Positions 7,723-14,409 of a stretch of DNA of 24,413 nt are shown here, piece after piece. Source of the stretch: Candidatus Rokuibacteriota bacterium (GTDB lineage Bacteria > Methylomirabilota > Methylomirabilia > Rokubacteriales > CSP1-6); contig QHRT01000041.1 in NCBI GenBank assembly GCA_003220195.1, forward strand, positions 1,640-26,052, given 5' to 3'. The notes under the pieces are model-generated. The model saw only the letters and a list, made by a program, of their open reading frames with translations, made no database searches and was not told where the DNA came from. Made by a program: the position numbers and the translations under genes. Each line of letters starts with the position of its first letter. The first letter of the stretch is position 1.

Positions 7723-8100
7723 ATGACGATGGTGAACGTGCGTTACATGGTCGACGACGTCGAGGCCGCCGTCGCCTTCTACATGAATCATCTCGGCTTC
7801 ACGCTCATCTCGAAAACGGCGCCGGCGTTCGCCGACGTCGCGCTCGGCGACTTGCGATTGCTGCTGAGCGGACCGACGAGCTCGGCGGGCCGGCCGATGC
7901 CTGATGGGCGCCGACCGGCGCCCGGCGGCTGGAACCGGATTCACCTGATCGTCGACGACCTCCAGGCGGAAGTCGATCGCCTCCGGCGCGCCGGCGTCCA
8001 CTTTCGCAACGACATCGTCACCGGCCCCGGCGGCTCCCAGATCCTGATCGACGATCCCTCCGGCAATCCGATCGAGCTCTTTCAGCCGCGGCGCGCGTGA
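7723..8100 (+). CDS. VOC superfamily (glyoxalase/bleomycin-resistance fold) protein
   Basis: A 125-residue protein with the paired beta-alpha-beta-beta-beta units of the vicinal oxygen chelate superfamily: YMVDDVEAAVAFY (8-20) and HLGF open the first half, HLIVDDLQAEVDRL the second, and DPSGNPIELFQP closes it with the customary metal-binding Glu. Such proteins include glyoxalases, dioxygenases and resistance proteins; the reaction here cannot be told. A very strong AGGAGGAGGG ribosome site precedes the ATG. It is the last gene of the lipoprotein-dehydrogenase cluster, 66 bases beyond the XoxJ-like gene and cytoplasmic (no signal peptide). A role in removing reactive aldehydes produced by alcohol oxidation is conceivable but only a guess. 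Confidence 0.85.
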   Translation: MTMVNVRYMVDDVEAAVAFYMNHLGFTLISKTAPAFADVALGDLRLLLSGPTSSAGRPMPDGRRPAPGGWNRIHLIVDDLQAEVDRLRRAGVHFRNDIVTGPGGSQILIDDPSGNPIELFQPRRA

Positions 8101-8138
8101 CCCGTGGCGCCGGCGCGCCGTCCCGCTTGCAGTCCTCG

Positions 8139-8167
8139 TTGACTCGCTCCGCGGCCGGCGCTAGCAT
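8139..8167 (+). promoter_or_regulatory. sigma70-like promoter upstream of the cupredoxin-fused dehydrogenase
   Basis: TTGACT (8139-8144), a 17-bp spacer, then TAGCAT (8162-8167). It closely resembles the promoter before pqqA (TTGACA, 18 bp, TAGGAT). A start near 8174 gives a leader of about 145 bases. Confidence 0.6.
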
Positions 8168-8207
8168 CCGGCCACTCGGCTCGGGCGGGAGGTGATCGCT
8201 TCCACGC

Positions 8208-8228
8208 AGCGCGTCGAAAGGACGCGCT
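8208..8228 (+). other. stem-loop in the long 5' leader of the cupredoxin-fused dehydrogenase
   Basis: An 8-bp perfect stem (8208-8215 with 8221-8228) closes a GAAAG loop, midway in the presumed leader between the promoter and the ATG at 8318. It matches no riboswitch class that I can recognise. The rest of the 217-base gap 8101-8317 contains no gene that I can support. Confidence 0.35.
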
Positions 8229-8317
8229 CTACCGCGTCGGCCGCCGCGCCGTCCTCGGCGCGCTCGACGCGAGCACGATCGAGCAACGGAGCTCACCGGA
8301 ACCCCGGAGGCGAAGTC

Positions 8318-10405
8318 ATGCGCTACGGCGGTCATCGATTGCTCTCGATCCTCACGATCCTCGCCTTTTCCCTCGCACCAGCGGCACTGGCCTCGGCCGC
8401 CGATCCCGAGATCGACACCTTGCTCAAGCGTCCTCCGGGCAAGGACTGGGTCACGAACGGCGGCGACCTGACGAACCAGCGCTATTCCACGCTGAAGCAG
8501 ATCGACACGACGAACGCGAAGCAGCTGAAGGGCGTCTGGATGACCCGTCTCAAAGGCTCCGGCGCGGGCGGCAAGTACTCGTTCGAGGCGTCGCCGCTGG
8601 TGAAGGACGGCGTCATGTACGTCATCACCGGCAACGACGACGTGTTCGCGCTGAACGCGAAGACCGGGCAGATCGTCTGGGAGTACTGGTCCGGCATTGA
8701 CCAGAAGATCTCGACGGTGTGCTGCGGCTGGGTCAATCGCGGGCTCGCGATGGGCGAGGGCATGCTCTTCTTCGGTCAGTTCGACGCCAACGTCGTGGCG
8801 CTCGACATGAAGACCGGGAAGGTCGTGTGGAAGACGCCCATCGAGAAATGGGAGAACGGCTACACGATCACCAGCGCGCCGCTCTACTACGACGGCATCG
8901 TGTACAGCGGCTTGTCGGGCGGCGAGTTCGGCGTGCGCGGCCGGCTGACCGCGCTGAACGCGAAGAGCGGCGAAGTGCTCTGGCGCTGGTACACGCTGCC
9001 GGGGCCCGGCGAGATCGGCGCCGACACGTGGCCTGCCGGGACCGATCACTCGATGCGCGGCGGCGCGACGATCTGGAACACGCCGGCCCTCGATCCGGCC
9101 CTCAACCTCGTCTACTTCGCGACCGGCAACTGCGGCCCCGATTACGACGGGTCGATGCGCGAAGGGGACAACCTCTTCTGCGCGTCGATGGTGGGGCTCA
9201 ACGCGAAGACCGGGCAGTACGCCTGGCACTTCCAGCAGGTCCACCACGACATCTGGGATTACGACGCCGCGAGCCCGGTCGTGCTCTTCGACACCGTGAT
9301 CGACGGCCAGCCGCGCAAGGGCATCGCGGAAGCCGGCCGCACCGGGTGGGTGTACATCCTGGATCGCACGAACGGGAAGCCGCTCATCGGTATCGACGAG
9401 AAGCCGGTGCCGCAGGAGCCGCGACAGAAGACGGCCAAGACGCAGCCGTTCCCGCGCGGCGACGCGACGGTTCCGCAGTGCGCCGAGCCGATCCAGGGTT
9501 ACGAGAAGGCCGGATGCATCTTCGACGTGTTCTGGGAGACGCCGGTCCTGATGCAGCCGTCGGGAATCGGCGGCACGAACTGGTCGCCGATGCCGTACAG
9601 CCCGGACACGGGCTACTTCTACGTCCCGGGCACCGTCCGCACCAGCGCGTTCACGCGCTTCGGTGACACGTGGAAGCTCGGCCAGCGCTACGTCGGCGGC
9701 AGCCAGGCCGCGCCGATCAGCTCGACGATGAGCGGAACGTTCACGGCGATCGACAGCAAGACGAACAAGATCGCCTGGCAGCACAAGACGCCGTACCGCA
9801 TCGGCGGGGGCGGCGGCTCCAGCGTCACCGCGGGCGGCCTCGTGTTCCGCGGCGAGCCGGACGGCAACTTCCTGGCGCTCGACGCGAAGACCGGCCAGGA
9901 GCTGTGGCGGTTCCAGACGGGCTTCGGCGCCGACGCGCCCCCGGTGATCTACGAAGTCGACGGCGAGCAGTACGTCGCGATCGCGACCGGGGGCAACCAG
10001 CTGCAGGGCAGCGCGTACGGTGACGCGGTGTGGGCGTTCTCGCTGAAAGGGCAGCTCGGCCCGCTGTGGCCGCCTCCGCCGCCCCAGACGATCGCCGGTC
10101 CCACCGGACCGATCGCGACGGGCGTCGACACGGTCAAGATCGGCGGCAACAACGTGGAGTACAGCTTCCTGCCGGCGCGCATCCGCGTGAAGAAAGGCAC
10201 GACCGTGACCTTTACCAACGTCGGCGATCTGCCGCACACGGCGACCGCGTGGGGCACGGAGCGTGTCGTGCCCGAGCGGATGTGGGACACGGGGTCGCTC
10301 AACAAGGACGGCACGAAGGCCATCACGTTCACCCAGCCGGGCAATTACTACTACATCTGCCTGCCGCATCCGTGGATGTACGGCCAGGTGATCGTGGAGG
10401 ACTGA
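8318..10405 (+). CDS. PQQ-dependent alcohol dehydrogenase fused to a C-terminal amicyanin-like cupredoxin domain
   Basis: A 695-residue secreted protein, about 110 residues longer than the usual family length. Signal peptide 1-27; quinoprotein propeller to about 580; a proline-rich hinge (LWPPPPPQ, 583-590); then a copper domain at 605-695. In the dehydrogenase the Cys135-Cys136 pair, Glu203, Asn271, catalytic Asp314 and lanthanide-signature Asp316 (DIWDYD) are present. The copper domain shows type-1 ligands His640 (LPHTAT), Cys681, His684 and Met687 in CLPHPWMYGQV; the Cys-x2-His-x2-Met spacing is that of amicyanin. The fused domain is probably an in-built electron acceptor. The ATG at 8318 has GGAGG at suitable distance and begins a clear signal peptide; upstream in-frame codons do not. 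A thioredoxin-fold gene follows within seven bases. Substrate unknown. Confidence 0.93.
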   Translation: MRYGGHRLLSILTILAFSLAPAALASAADPEIDTLLKRPPGKDWVTNGGDLTNQRYSTLKQIDTTNAKQLKGVWMTRLKGSGAGGKYSFEASPLVKDGVMYVITGNDDVFALNAKTGQIVWEYWSGIDQKISTVCCGWVNRGLAMGEGMLFFGQFDANVVALDMKTGKVVWKTPIEKWENGYTITSAPLYYDGIVYSGLSGGEFGVRGRLTALNAKSGEVLWRWYTLPGPGEIGADTWPAGTDHSMRGGATIWNTPALDPALNLVYFATGNCGPDYDGSMREGDNLFCASMVGLNAKTGQYAWHFQQVHHDIWDYDAASPVVLFDTVIDGQPRKGIAEAGRTGWVYILDRTNGKPLIGIDEKPVPQEPRQKTAKTQPFPRGDATVPQCAEPIQGYEKAGCIFDVFWETPVLMQPSGIGGTNWSPMPYSPDTGYFYVPGTVRTSAFTRFGDTWKLGQRYVGGSQAAPISSTMSGTFTAIDSKTNKIAWQHKTPYRIGGGGGSSVTAGGLVFRGEPDGNFLALDAKTGQELWRFQTGFGADAPPVIYEVDGEQYVAIATGGNQLQGSAYGDAVWAFSLKGQLGPLWPPPPPQTIAGPTGPIATGVDTVKIGGNNVEYSFLPARIRVKKGTTVTFTNVGDLPHTATAWGTERVVPERMWDTGSLNKDGTKAITFTQPGNYYYICLPHPWMYGQVIVED

Positions 10406-10411
10406 CCGCTC

Positions 10412-11332
10412 GTGTTCCACCTGGTGATGGCCGCCGTTCTCGTCGCCATGGGGCCCAGCGTGCCCGGTGGCGCGCGAGCAGCGGCGGCCGAGCCCGCGCA
10501 ACTTCAAGTCCTGATGACAACGGCCGAGCTCGTCGTCGGTCAGAACCGGTTCGCCTTCGGCCTCCTCACACGTACCACGCTGCTCGCCGACGCCGACGTG
10601 ATCGTGCGCGTGTACGACATCCGCGCCGAGGACGCGAAGCTCGCGGTGGAAGTGCCGGCGCCCTACCGCAAGCTCGAAGTCGTCGAGAACGACCGGCCGG
10701 TGCACGTCCATCCCGACGGCACGCGACACGTCCACGACGGCACGACCGACGTGCGGGGACTCTACGTCGCCCAGGTGGCGTTCGAGCGTCCGGGCGTCTG
10801 GGGCATCGAGGTGCTCGCGCGCCAGGGCGACGGCCCGGTGGCCGGGTCGCGGTACAGCGTGAACGTGCTGGCCGTGTCGCCGACTCCGGCGCCCGGAACG
10901 CCGGCGCCGCGCAGTCGCAATCTCATCGCGACGGACGTCCCGGATCTGAAGACGATCGACTCGAGTGTCCCGCCGGATCCCCGGCTGCATCGGGTGCGCA
11001 TCGCCGATGCCATCGCGAGAAAGCAGCCGCAGGTCATCGTGTTCGCATCGCCGCGGCTCTGCCAGAGCCGCGTCTGCGGACCCGTCGTCGACGTCGTCCG
11101 TACGCTGATCCCGACCTACGGGGATCGCGTCGCGTTCATCCATCAAGAGATCTGGCAGGCCGACGCTCCCGACCAGTTCACGGGGACGGTGAAGGAATGG
11201 AGGCTCCGCTCGGAGCCGTGGATCTTCGTCGTCGACGGCAGCGGAACGATCCGGGCCAAATTCGAGGGGCTGACCACCCGACGCGAGCTGGACGTCGCCA
11301 TCGCGGAAATGCTTCGGCGGCCACAGAACTAA
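10412..11332 (+). CDS. secreted two-domain protein with C-terminal thioredoxin-like fold and CX4C motif
   Basis: A 306-residue protein with a signal peptide (about 1-25). Residues 30-155 look like an immunoglobulin-like beta domain of the FixH/YtkA sort, with a His-rich loop VHVHPDGTRHVH (97-108) that could bind metal. After a proline-rich linker, 185-306 resembles thioredoxin: VIVFASPRLC (208-217), a second Cys222 two residues before Pro224, and SEPWIFVVDGSG with a likely cis-proline at 269. The two cysteines are spaced CX4C, not the classic CXXC. GTG 10412 lies six bases after the cupredoxin-fused dehydrogenase, so co-translation is likely. A role in copper delivery or disulfide care of the neighbouring enzymes is inference from position. 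The exact family name is not certain. Confidence 0.72.
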   Translation: MFHLVMAAVLVAMGPSVPGGARAAAAEPAQLQVLMTTAELVVGQNRFAFGLLTRTTLLADADVIVRVYDIRAEDAKLAVEVPAPYRKLEVVENDRPVHVHPDGTRHVHDGTTDVRGLYVAQVAFERPGVWGIEVLARQGDGPVAGSRYSVNVLAVSPTPAPGTPAPRSRNLIATDVPDLKTIDSSVPPDPRLHRVRIADAIARKQPQVIVFASPRLCQSRVCGPVVDVVRTLIPTYGDRVAFIHQEIWQADAPDQFTGTVKEWRLRSEPWIFVVDGSGTIRAKFEGLTTRRELDVAIAEMLRRPQN

Positions 11333-11366
11333 CTTCAACGCTCGTGAGGCGTTAGCGGAGAACGGT

Positions 11367-13088
11367 ATGGGTACATTCTCGAGAGTCGTCGTCGCCGCAC
11401 TGGCCGTCTTCTTCTTCACGCTCACCGCGGCGCCGGCGCCGGCCGCGGAGTGGCGGGACGTCACTAGCGATCGGCTGCTCGGAGCCGACGGCGACGCCGC
11501 CAACTGGCTCATGCACAACCGCACGTACAGCGGCTGGCGCTTCAGTCCGCTCGACCAGATCAATCCCGGCAACGTCAAGAAGCTGGTGCCGAAGTGGATC
11601 TTCGCGGGCGGCACCCTCGGCGACCAGCAGACGACGCCGGTCGTGAACGACGGCGTGATGTTCACGACGTCGACCGCGCTGGCGTTCAATCGCGTCCACG
11701 CGGTGAACGCCGTCACCGGTGTGCCGCTGTGGAGGCACGAGCGCAAGATTCCCGACGACGTCGGCGCGCTCGTCCGCCTGATTCCCCATAACCGTGGGGT
11801 CGCGCTCTACAAGGACCGCGTGATCTTCGGCACGCTGGATGCGCATCTCGTCGCGCTCGACGCGAAGACCGGCAAGCAGGTCTGGGAGACGAAGATCGCG
11901 GACTACGCGGACGGCTACTTCGTGTCCCAGGCTCCGCTCGTCGTGAAAGGCAAGGTCGTCGTCGGGATGGCCGGACCGGGCGAGATGGGACCGCGCGGAT
12001 TCGTCGAGGCGTTCGATGCCGAGACGGGCAAGAGCCAGTGGCGGTGGTACTCGATTCCCGCCGCCGGTGAGCCCGGCAGCGAAACCTGGACCGCTGACAC
12101 GTGGAAGATCGGCGGCGCGGCGGTCTGGCATACGGGGACGTACGATCCGGCGACGAACCTCCTCTACTTCGGGACCGGAAACCCGGCGCCGTGGATCGCC
12201 GACATGCGCAAGGGCGACAACCTCTACTCGATGTCGGCCGTCGCGCTCGACCTCGATACCGGGAAGATGAAGTGGTTCCACCAGTACCTGGCCAACGAGC
12301 CGTTCGACTACGACACGGTCGCCGAGCATCACGTGATCGACGTCGTCCGCAACGGGCAGACACTGAAGGCGGTCGTCCAGGCCAACAAGCTCGGATACGT
12401 CTACACGCTCGATCGCGAAAACGGGAAATTCCTCTCCGCGGCGCCCTTCATCAAGTCGCTCACCTGGGGCAAGCCCGATCCGGTGACGGGCAAGGGCGTG
12501 GAGAATCCGGGCATTCGGCCGACGATGGGCGGCCCACCCGTCGAAGTTTGCCCGTCGCTGCTCGGTGGCACCGGCTGGCAGCCCAAGGTCTACAACCCGA
12601 GGACCACGTTCCTCTACATTCCGTCGAACGAATTCTGCATGCGGTACGCGTACGTCGCGGATCTGAGCTACAAACGGGGCCAGCTCTTCACCGGAAACAC
12701 GACCGAGCACTTCACCAGAGCAGAGCAGGCTGGCGTGCTGCGGGCGTTCGACGTCAGCAAGAACACGATCGCCTGGGAATGGTCGAACCGGACGCCGCTC
12801 GTCAGCCAGACGCTGACCACCGGCGGCGACCTGGTGTTCCAGGGGACGGCCGAGGGCAAAGTCGTCGCGCTGAATGCCAGGAACGGGCAGGAGCTGTGGT
12901 CGTTCAACATCGGCACACCGCAGTCGGGCGGGATCATCAGCTACGCGGTGGACGGCAAGCAGTACGTCGCCGTGGTCGGAGGCGGCACGCTGCGATCCCA
13001 GGTCTGGTTCGGGAAAGAGTCGAAATGGACCGACGCGCTCAAGACGAACTACAGCGACATCGTCGTCGTCTTCGCGCTCGGCGAGTAG
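11367..13088 (+). CDS. PQQ-dependent alcohol dehydrogenase with altered active-site motif
   Basis: A 573-residue quinoprotein with signal peptide 1-27 (ending PAPAAE) and propeller repeats throughout. Predicted metal ligands are Glu206 (GPGEMG) and Asn272 (GTGNPAPW), with catalytic Asp314 and lanthanide-signature Asp316. The surrounding motif is ANEPFDYDTVAE, where the family normally has PHDxWDYDG: the His and the Trp before the catalytic Asp are replaced. The neighbouring Cys-Cys pair is also absent (ALVRLIPHNRG at that position). ATG 11367 has GGAGA upstream; a small AACGC/GCGTT inverted repeat lies in the 34-base gap. Its last codons overlap the start of the XoxJ-cytochrome fusion. It is clearly a quinoprotein dehydrogenase; whether it uses ordinary alcohols or another substrate is open. 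Confidence 0.92.
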   Translation: MGTFSRVVVAALAVFFFTLTAAPAPAAEWRDVTSDRLLGADGDAANWLMHNRTYSGWRFSPLDQINPGNVKKLVPKWIFAGGTLGDQQTTPVVNDGVMFTTSTALAFNRVHAVNAVTGVPLWRHERKIPDDVGALVRLIPHNRGVALYKDRVIFGTLDAHLVALDAKTGKQVWETKIADYADGYFVSQAPLVVKGKVVVGMAGPGEMGPRGFVEAFDAETGKSQWRWYSIPAAGEPGSETWTADTWKIGGAAVWHTGTYDPATNLLYFGTGNPAPWIADMRKGDNLYSMSAVALDLDTGKMKWFHQYLANEPFDYDTVAEHHVIDVVRNGQTLKAVVQANKLGYVYTLDRENGKFLSAAPFIKSLTWGKPDPVTGKGVENPGIRPTMGGPPVEVCPSLLGGTGWQPKVYNPRTTFLYIPSNEFCMRYAYVADLSYKRGQLFTGNTTEHFTRAEQAGVLRAFDVSKNTIAWEWSNRTPLVSQTLTTGGDLVFQGTAEGKVVALNARNGQELWSFNIGTPQSGGIISYAVDGKQYVAVVGGGTLRSQVWFGKESKWTDALKTNYSDIVVVFALGE

Positions 13089-14137
13089 CCCCGTCCGTCG
13101 TCGCCGCGGTCGCGGCGCTGTCGATCGCGACCGCGGCGAGCGCGGGTGAGGTCCGGCGGATCCGGCTATGCGCGGATCCGTCGAACCCGCCGTTTTCGAG
13201 CCAGGACCCGAAGTCGCCCGGCTTCGAGGTCGAGATCGCGCGCGTGATCGCCGAGACCGTCGGCGCGGACTTCGGCGTTCACTGGTTCCCGACCGCGCGC
13301 GAGATTCTCGTGTTCCGGCAGCTGCACGAGGATCGCTGCGATCTCGTGATGGGGCTGCCCGTCACGTCGCGGTTCACGGACGACAAGCCCCGGCTCGCGT
13401 TCTCGATCCCGTACTACGTGATGCGCCAGGCCCTCGTCTCGCCGAGCGTCGGCGGCGTCCGGTCTGCCGGCGAGCTCGGGCCGAAGCTGGTCGGCGTCCA
13501 GGCGATGACGCTCAGCGATGCGCTCGTGTACGAGCGCGGCTTCACCCGGAAGGTCTACCGGACTGCGGAGGAGACGTTCGCGGCGCTGGCGACCGCCGAG
13601 GTCGACGCGATCGTGATGGAGTCACCGCTCGCCGGCTGGTTCGTCAAGAAGACCCCAGGCTTTCAGGCGGTGGCGATCAGCGACCCGGATCGGGAGCTGC
13701 CGATCGGCGCGGCCGTCCGGAAAACCGATGTCGAGCTGAAGAACGCGGTCGATCGCGCGATCCGCCAGCTGACGCCGCGTGCCTTGCCCGACATCCTCCT
13801 GCGTCACGGAATCGCCGTCGCGCAGGCGCCGCCAACGCCAGCGGCCCCGGCGCCGGCTCCGCCGCAGCCGCCGTCGCAGACCCAGTCCCCGACTCCCGAG
13901 CAGCGCGCCGCGCGATCGACGTACCTGACCCAGTGCTCGCAGTGCCACGGGATAGATGCCGCCGGGACGGCGGCGGCGGCAAATCTGCGCTCGTTCAAAG
14001 GCACCGAGGACGAGTTCTTGAAGATCGTGCAGAACGGCCGGCCGGGCACGGGGATGACACCCTGGAAAGGCATCATCAGCGACGACGACATCCGGGCCAT
14101 TTACCGTTACGTGAAATCCCTGGCCCAAGGCTCTTGA
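13025..14137 (+). CDS. XoxJ/MxaJ-like periplasmic protein fused to a C-terminal cytochrome c domain (second copy)
   Basis: A 370-residue protein. Residues 44-265 are the XoxJ/MxaJ binding-protein domain with conserved cysteines in IRLCADPSNPPFSS (46-59) and DRCDLVMGLP (103-112). A Pro/Ala-rich linker (268-291) leads to a cytochrome c domain with CSQCH at 304-308 and probable axial Met344 (GTGMTPW). The first in-frame start giving a signal peptide is ATG 13025, whose basic n-region (1-20) and hydrophobic stretch VVAAVAALSIATAASA (25-40) are read out of frame over the last 64 bases of the dehydrogenase; no start codon lies nearer. Open frame continues upstream inside the dehydrogenase but is not used. 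It probably serves as assembly partner and electron acceptor for the preceding enzyme. Its stop codon overlaps the -35 box of the pqqA promoter. Confidence 0.86.
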   Translation: MDRRAQDELQRHRRRLRARRVAPSVVAAVAALSIATAASAGEVRRIRLCADPSNPPFSSQDPKSPGFEVEIARVIAETVGADFGVHWFPTAREILVFRQLHEDRCDLVMGLPVTSRFTDDKPRLAFSIPYYVMRQALVSPSVGGVRSAGELGPKLVGVQAMTLSDALVYERGFTRKVYRTAEETFAALATAEVDAIVMESPLAGWFVKKTPGFQAVAISDPDRELPIGAAVRKTDVELKNAVDRAIRQLTPRALPDILLRHGIAVAQAPPTPAAPAPAPPQPPSQTQSPTPEQRAARSTYLTQCSQCHGIDAAGTAAAANLRSFKGTEDEFLKIVQNGRPGTGMTPWKGIISDDDIRAIYRYVKSLAQGS

Positions 14138-14163
14138 CAGATGCCCGGTGGGCTGTCTAGGAT
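14134..14163 (+). promoter_or_regulatory. sigma70-like promoter of the pqq operon
   Basis: A perfect TTGACA (14134-14139), an 18-bp spacer and TAGGAT (14158-14163). The -35 box contains the TGA stop of the upstream gene (14135-14137). Transcription would start near 14170, leaving a leader of about 54 bases before pqqA. Confidence 0.68.
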
Positions 14164-14223
14164 CGCACCCACATCAGACCGCTCGAACGACGCCGTTCAC
14201 CGTCACCAGAGGGGGTGAGAGCG

Positions 14224-14322
14224 ATGACCTGGGAAACCCCGACTTTCATCGAGCTCAAGATGGACGCCGAGATCAACTCCTACCAGGACGATTTCGACAG
14301 GGAACAGGACGACCGCTTCTAG
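14224..14322 (+). CDS. pqqA: PqqA, ribosomally made precursor peptide of PQQ
   Basis: A 32-residue peptide, MTWETPTFIELKMDAEINSY followed by a 12-residue acidic tail. Glu16 and Tyr20 show the invariant E-x3-Y spacing; PqqE, with PqqD, joins these two side chains and they become the carbon and nitrogen skeleton of PQQ. The MTWxxPxF beginning is typical of PqqA. A strong purine-rich ribosome site (AGGGGGTGA, 14210-14217) precedes the ATG. The tail beyond Tyr20 is rich in Asp and ends in Arg-Phe, unlike the short basic ends (such as ANR) of well-studied PqqA peptides. It is the first gene of the operon, and a strong hairpin separates it from pqqB. No M16-type peptidase to excise the pair (PqqF/PqqG) is in the window. 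Confidence 0.93.
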   Translation: MTWETPTFIELKMDAEINSYQDDFDREQDDRF

Positions 14323-14343
14323 CGATTCGCCCGCTTCACGAGC

Positions 14344-14381
14344 AGCCCTTCGCATCGGTCATTTCGCCGGTGCGGAGGGCT
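14344..14381 (+). terminator. 15-bp hairpin between pqqA and pqqB (probable attenuator or mRNA stabiliser)
   Basis: 14344-14358 pairs with 14367-14381 over 15 bases (13 Watson-Crick, two G-U) around an 8-base loop. It sits 21 bases after the pqqA stop and is followed by a pyrimidine-rich stretch. Partial termination or protection here would explain surplus pqqA transcript over pqqBCDE, as reported for other pqq operons. Confidence 0.7.
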
Positions 14382-14409
14382 CTCGTCTCTCTGGAGGTTA
14401 AGCCGCGCC

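Noticed and set aside
8161..8270. tRNA-like segment on the minus strand (GGTAGAGCGC resembling a D-arm, followed by a stem-loop)
   Set aside because: The anticodon loop lacks the invariant T33 when the stem is paired, and no TTCRA T-loop or matching acceptor ends were found.
8318..10405. Methylamine oxidation, suggested by the amicyanin-like domain
   Set aside because: No methylamine dehydrogenase or mau maturation genes are present; the catalytic part is plainly a PQQ alcohol dehydrogenase.
11333..11366. AACGC/GCGTT inverted repeat with a GTTA end, reminiscent of an integron attC site
   Set aside because: It is far too short, the consensus core GTTRRRY is not met, and there is no integrase or cassette structure.
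8018..11746. A 1242-codon open frame on the minus strand across the copper-fused dehydrogenase region
   Set aside because: It is antisense to genes with clear domains, is very rich in Arg/Ala/Val/His, and has no recognisable motif. Long antisense frames are expected in GC-rich codon usage.
12101..13024. Upstream in-frame extension of the second XoxJ-cytochrome fusion inside the dehydrogenase gene
   Set aside because: The extension is arginine-rich out-of-frame sequence of the dehydrogenase; the ATG at 13025 restores a normal signal peptide.
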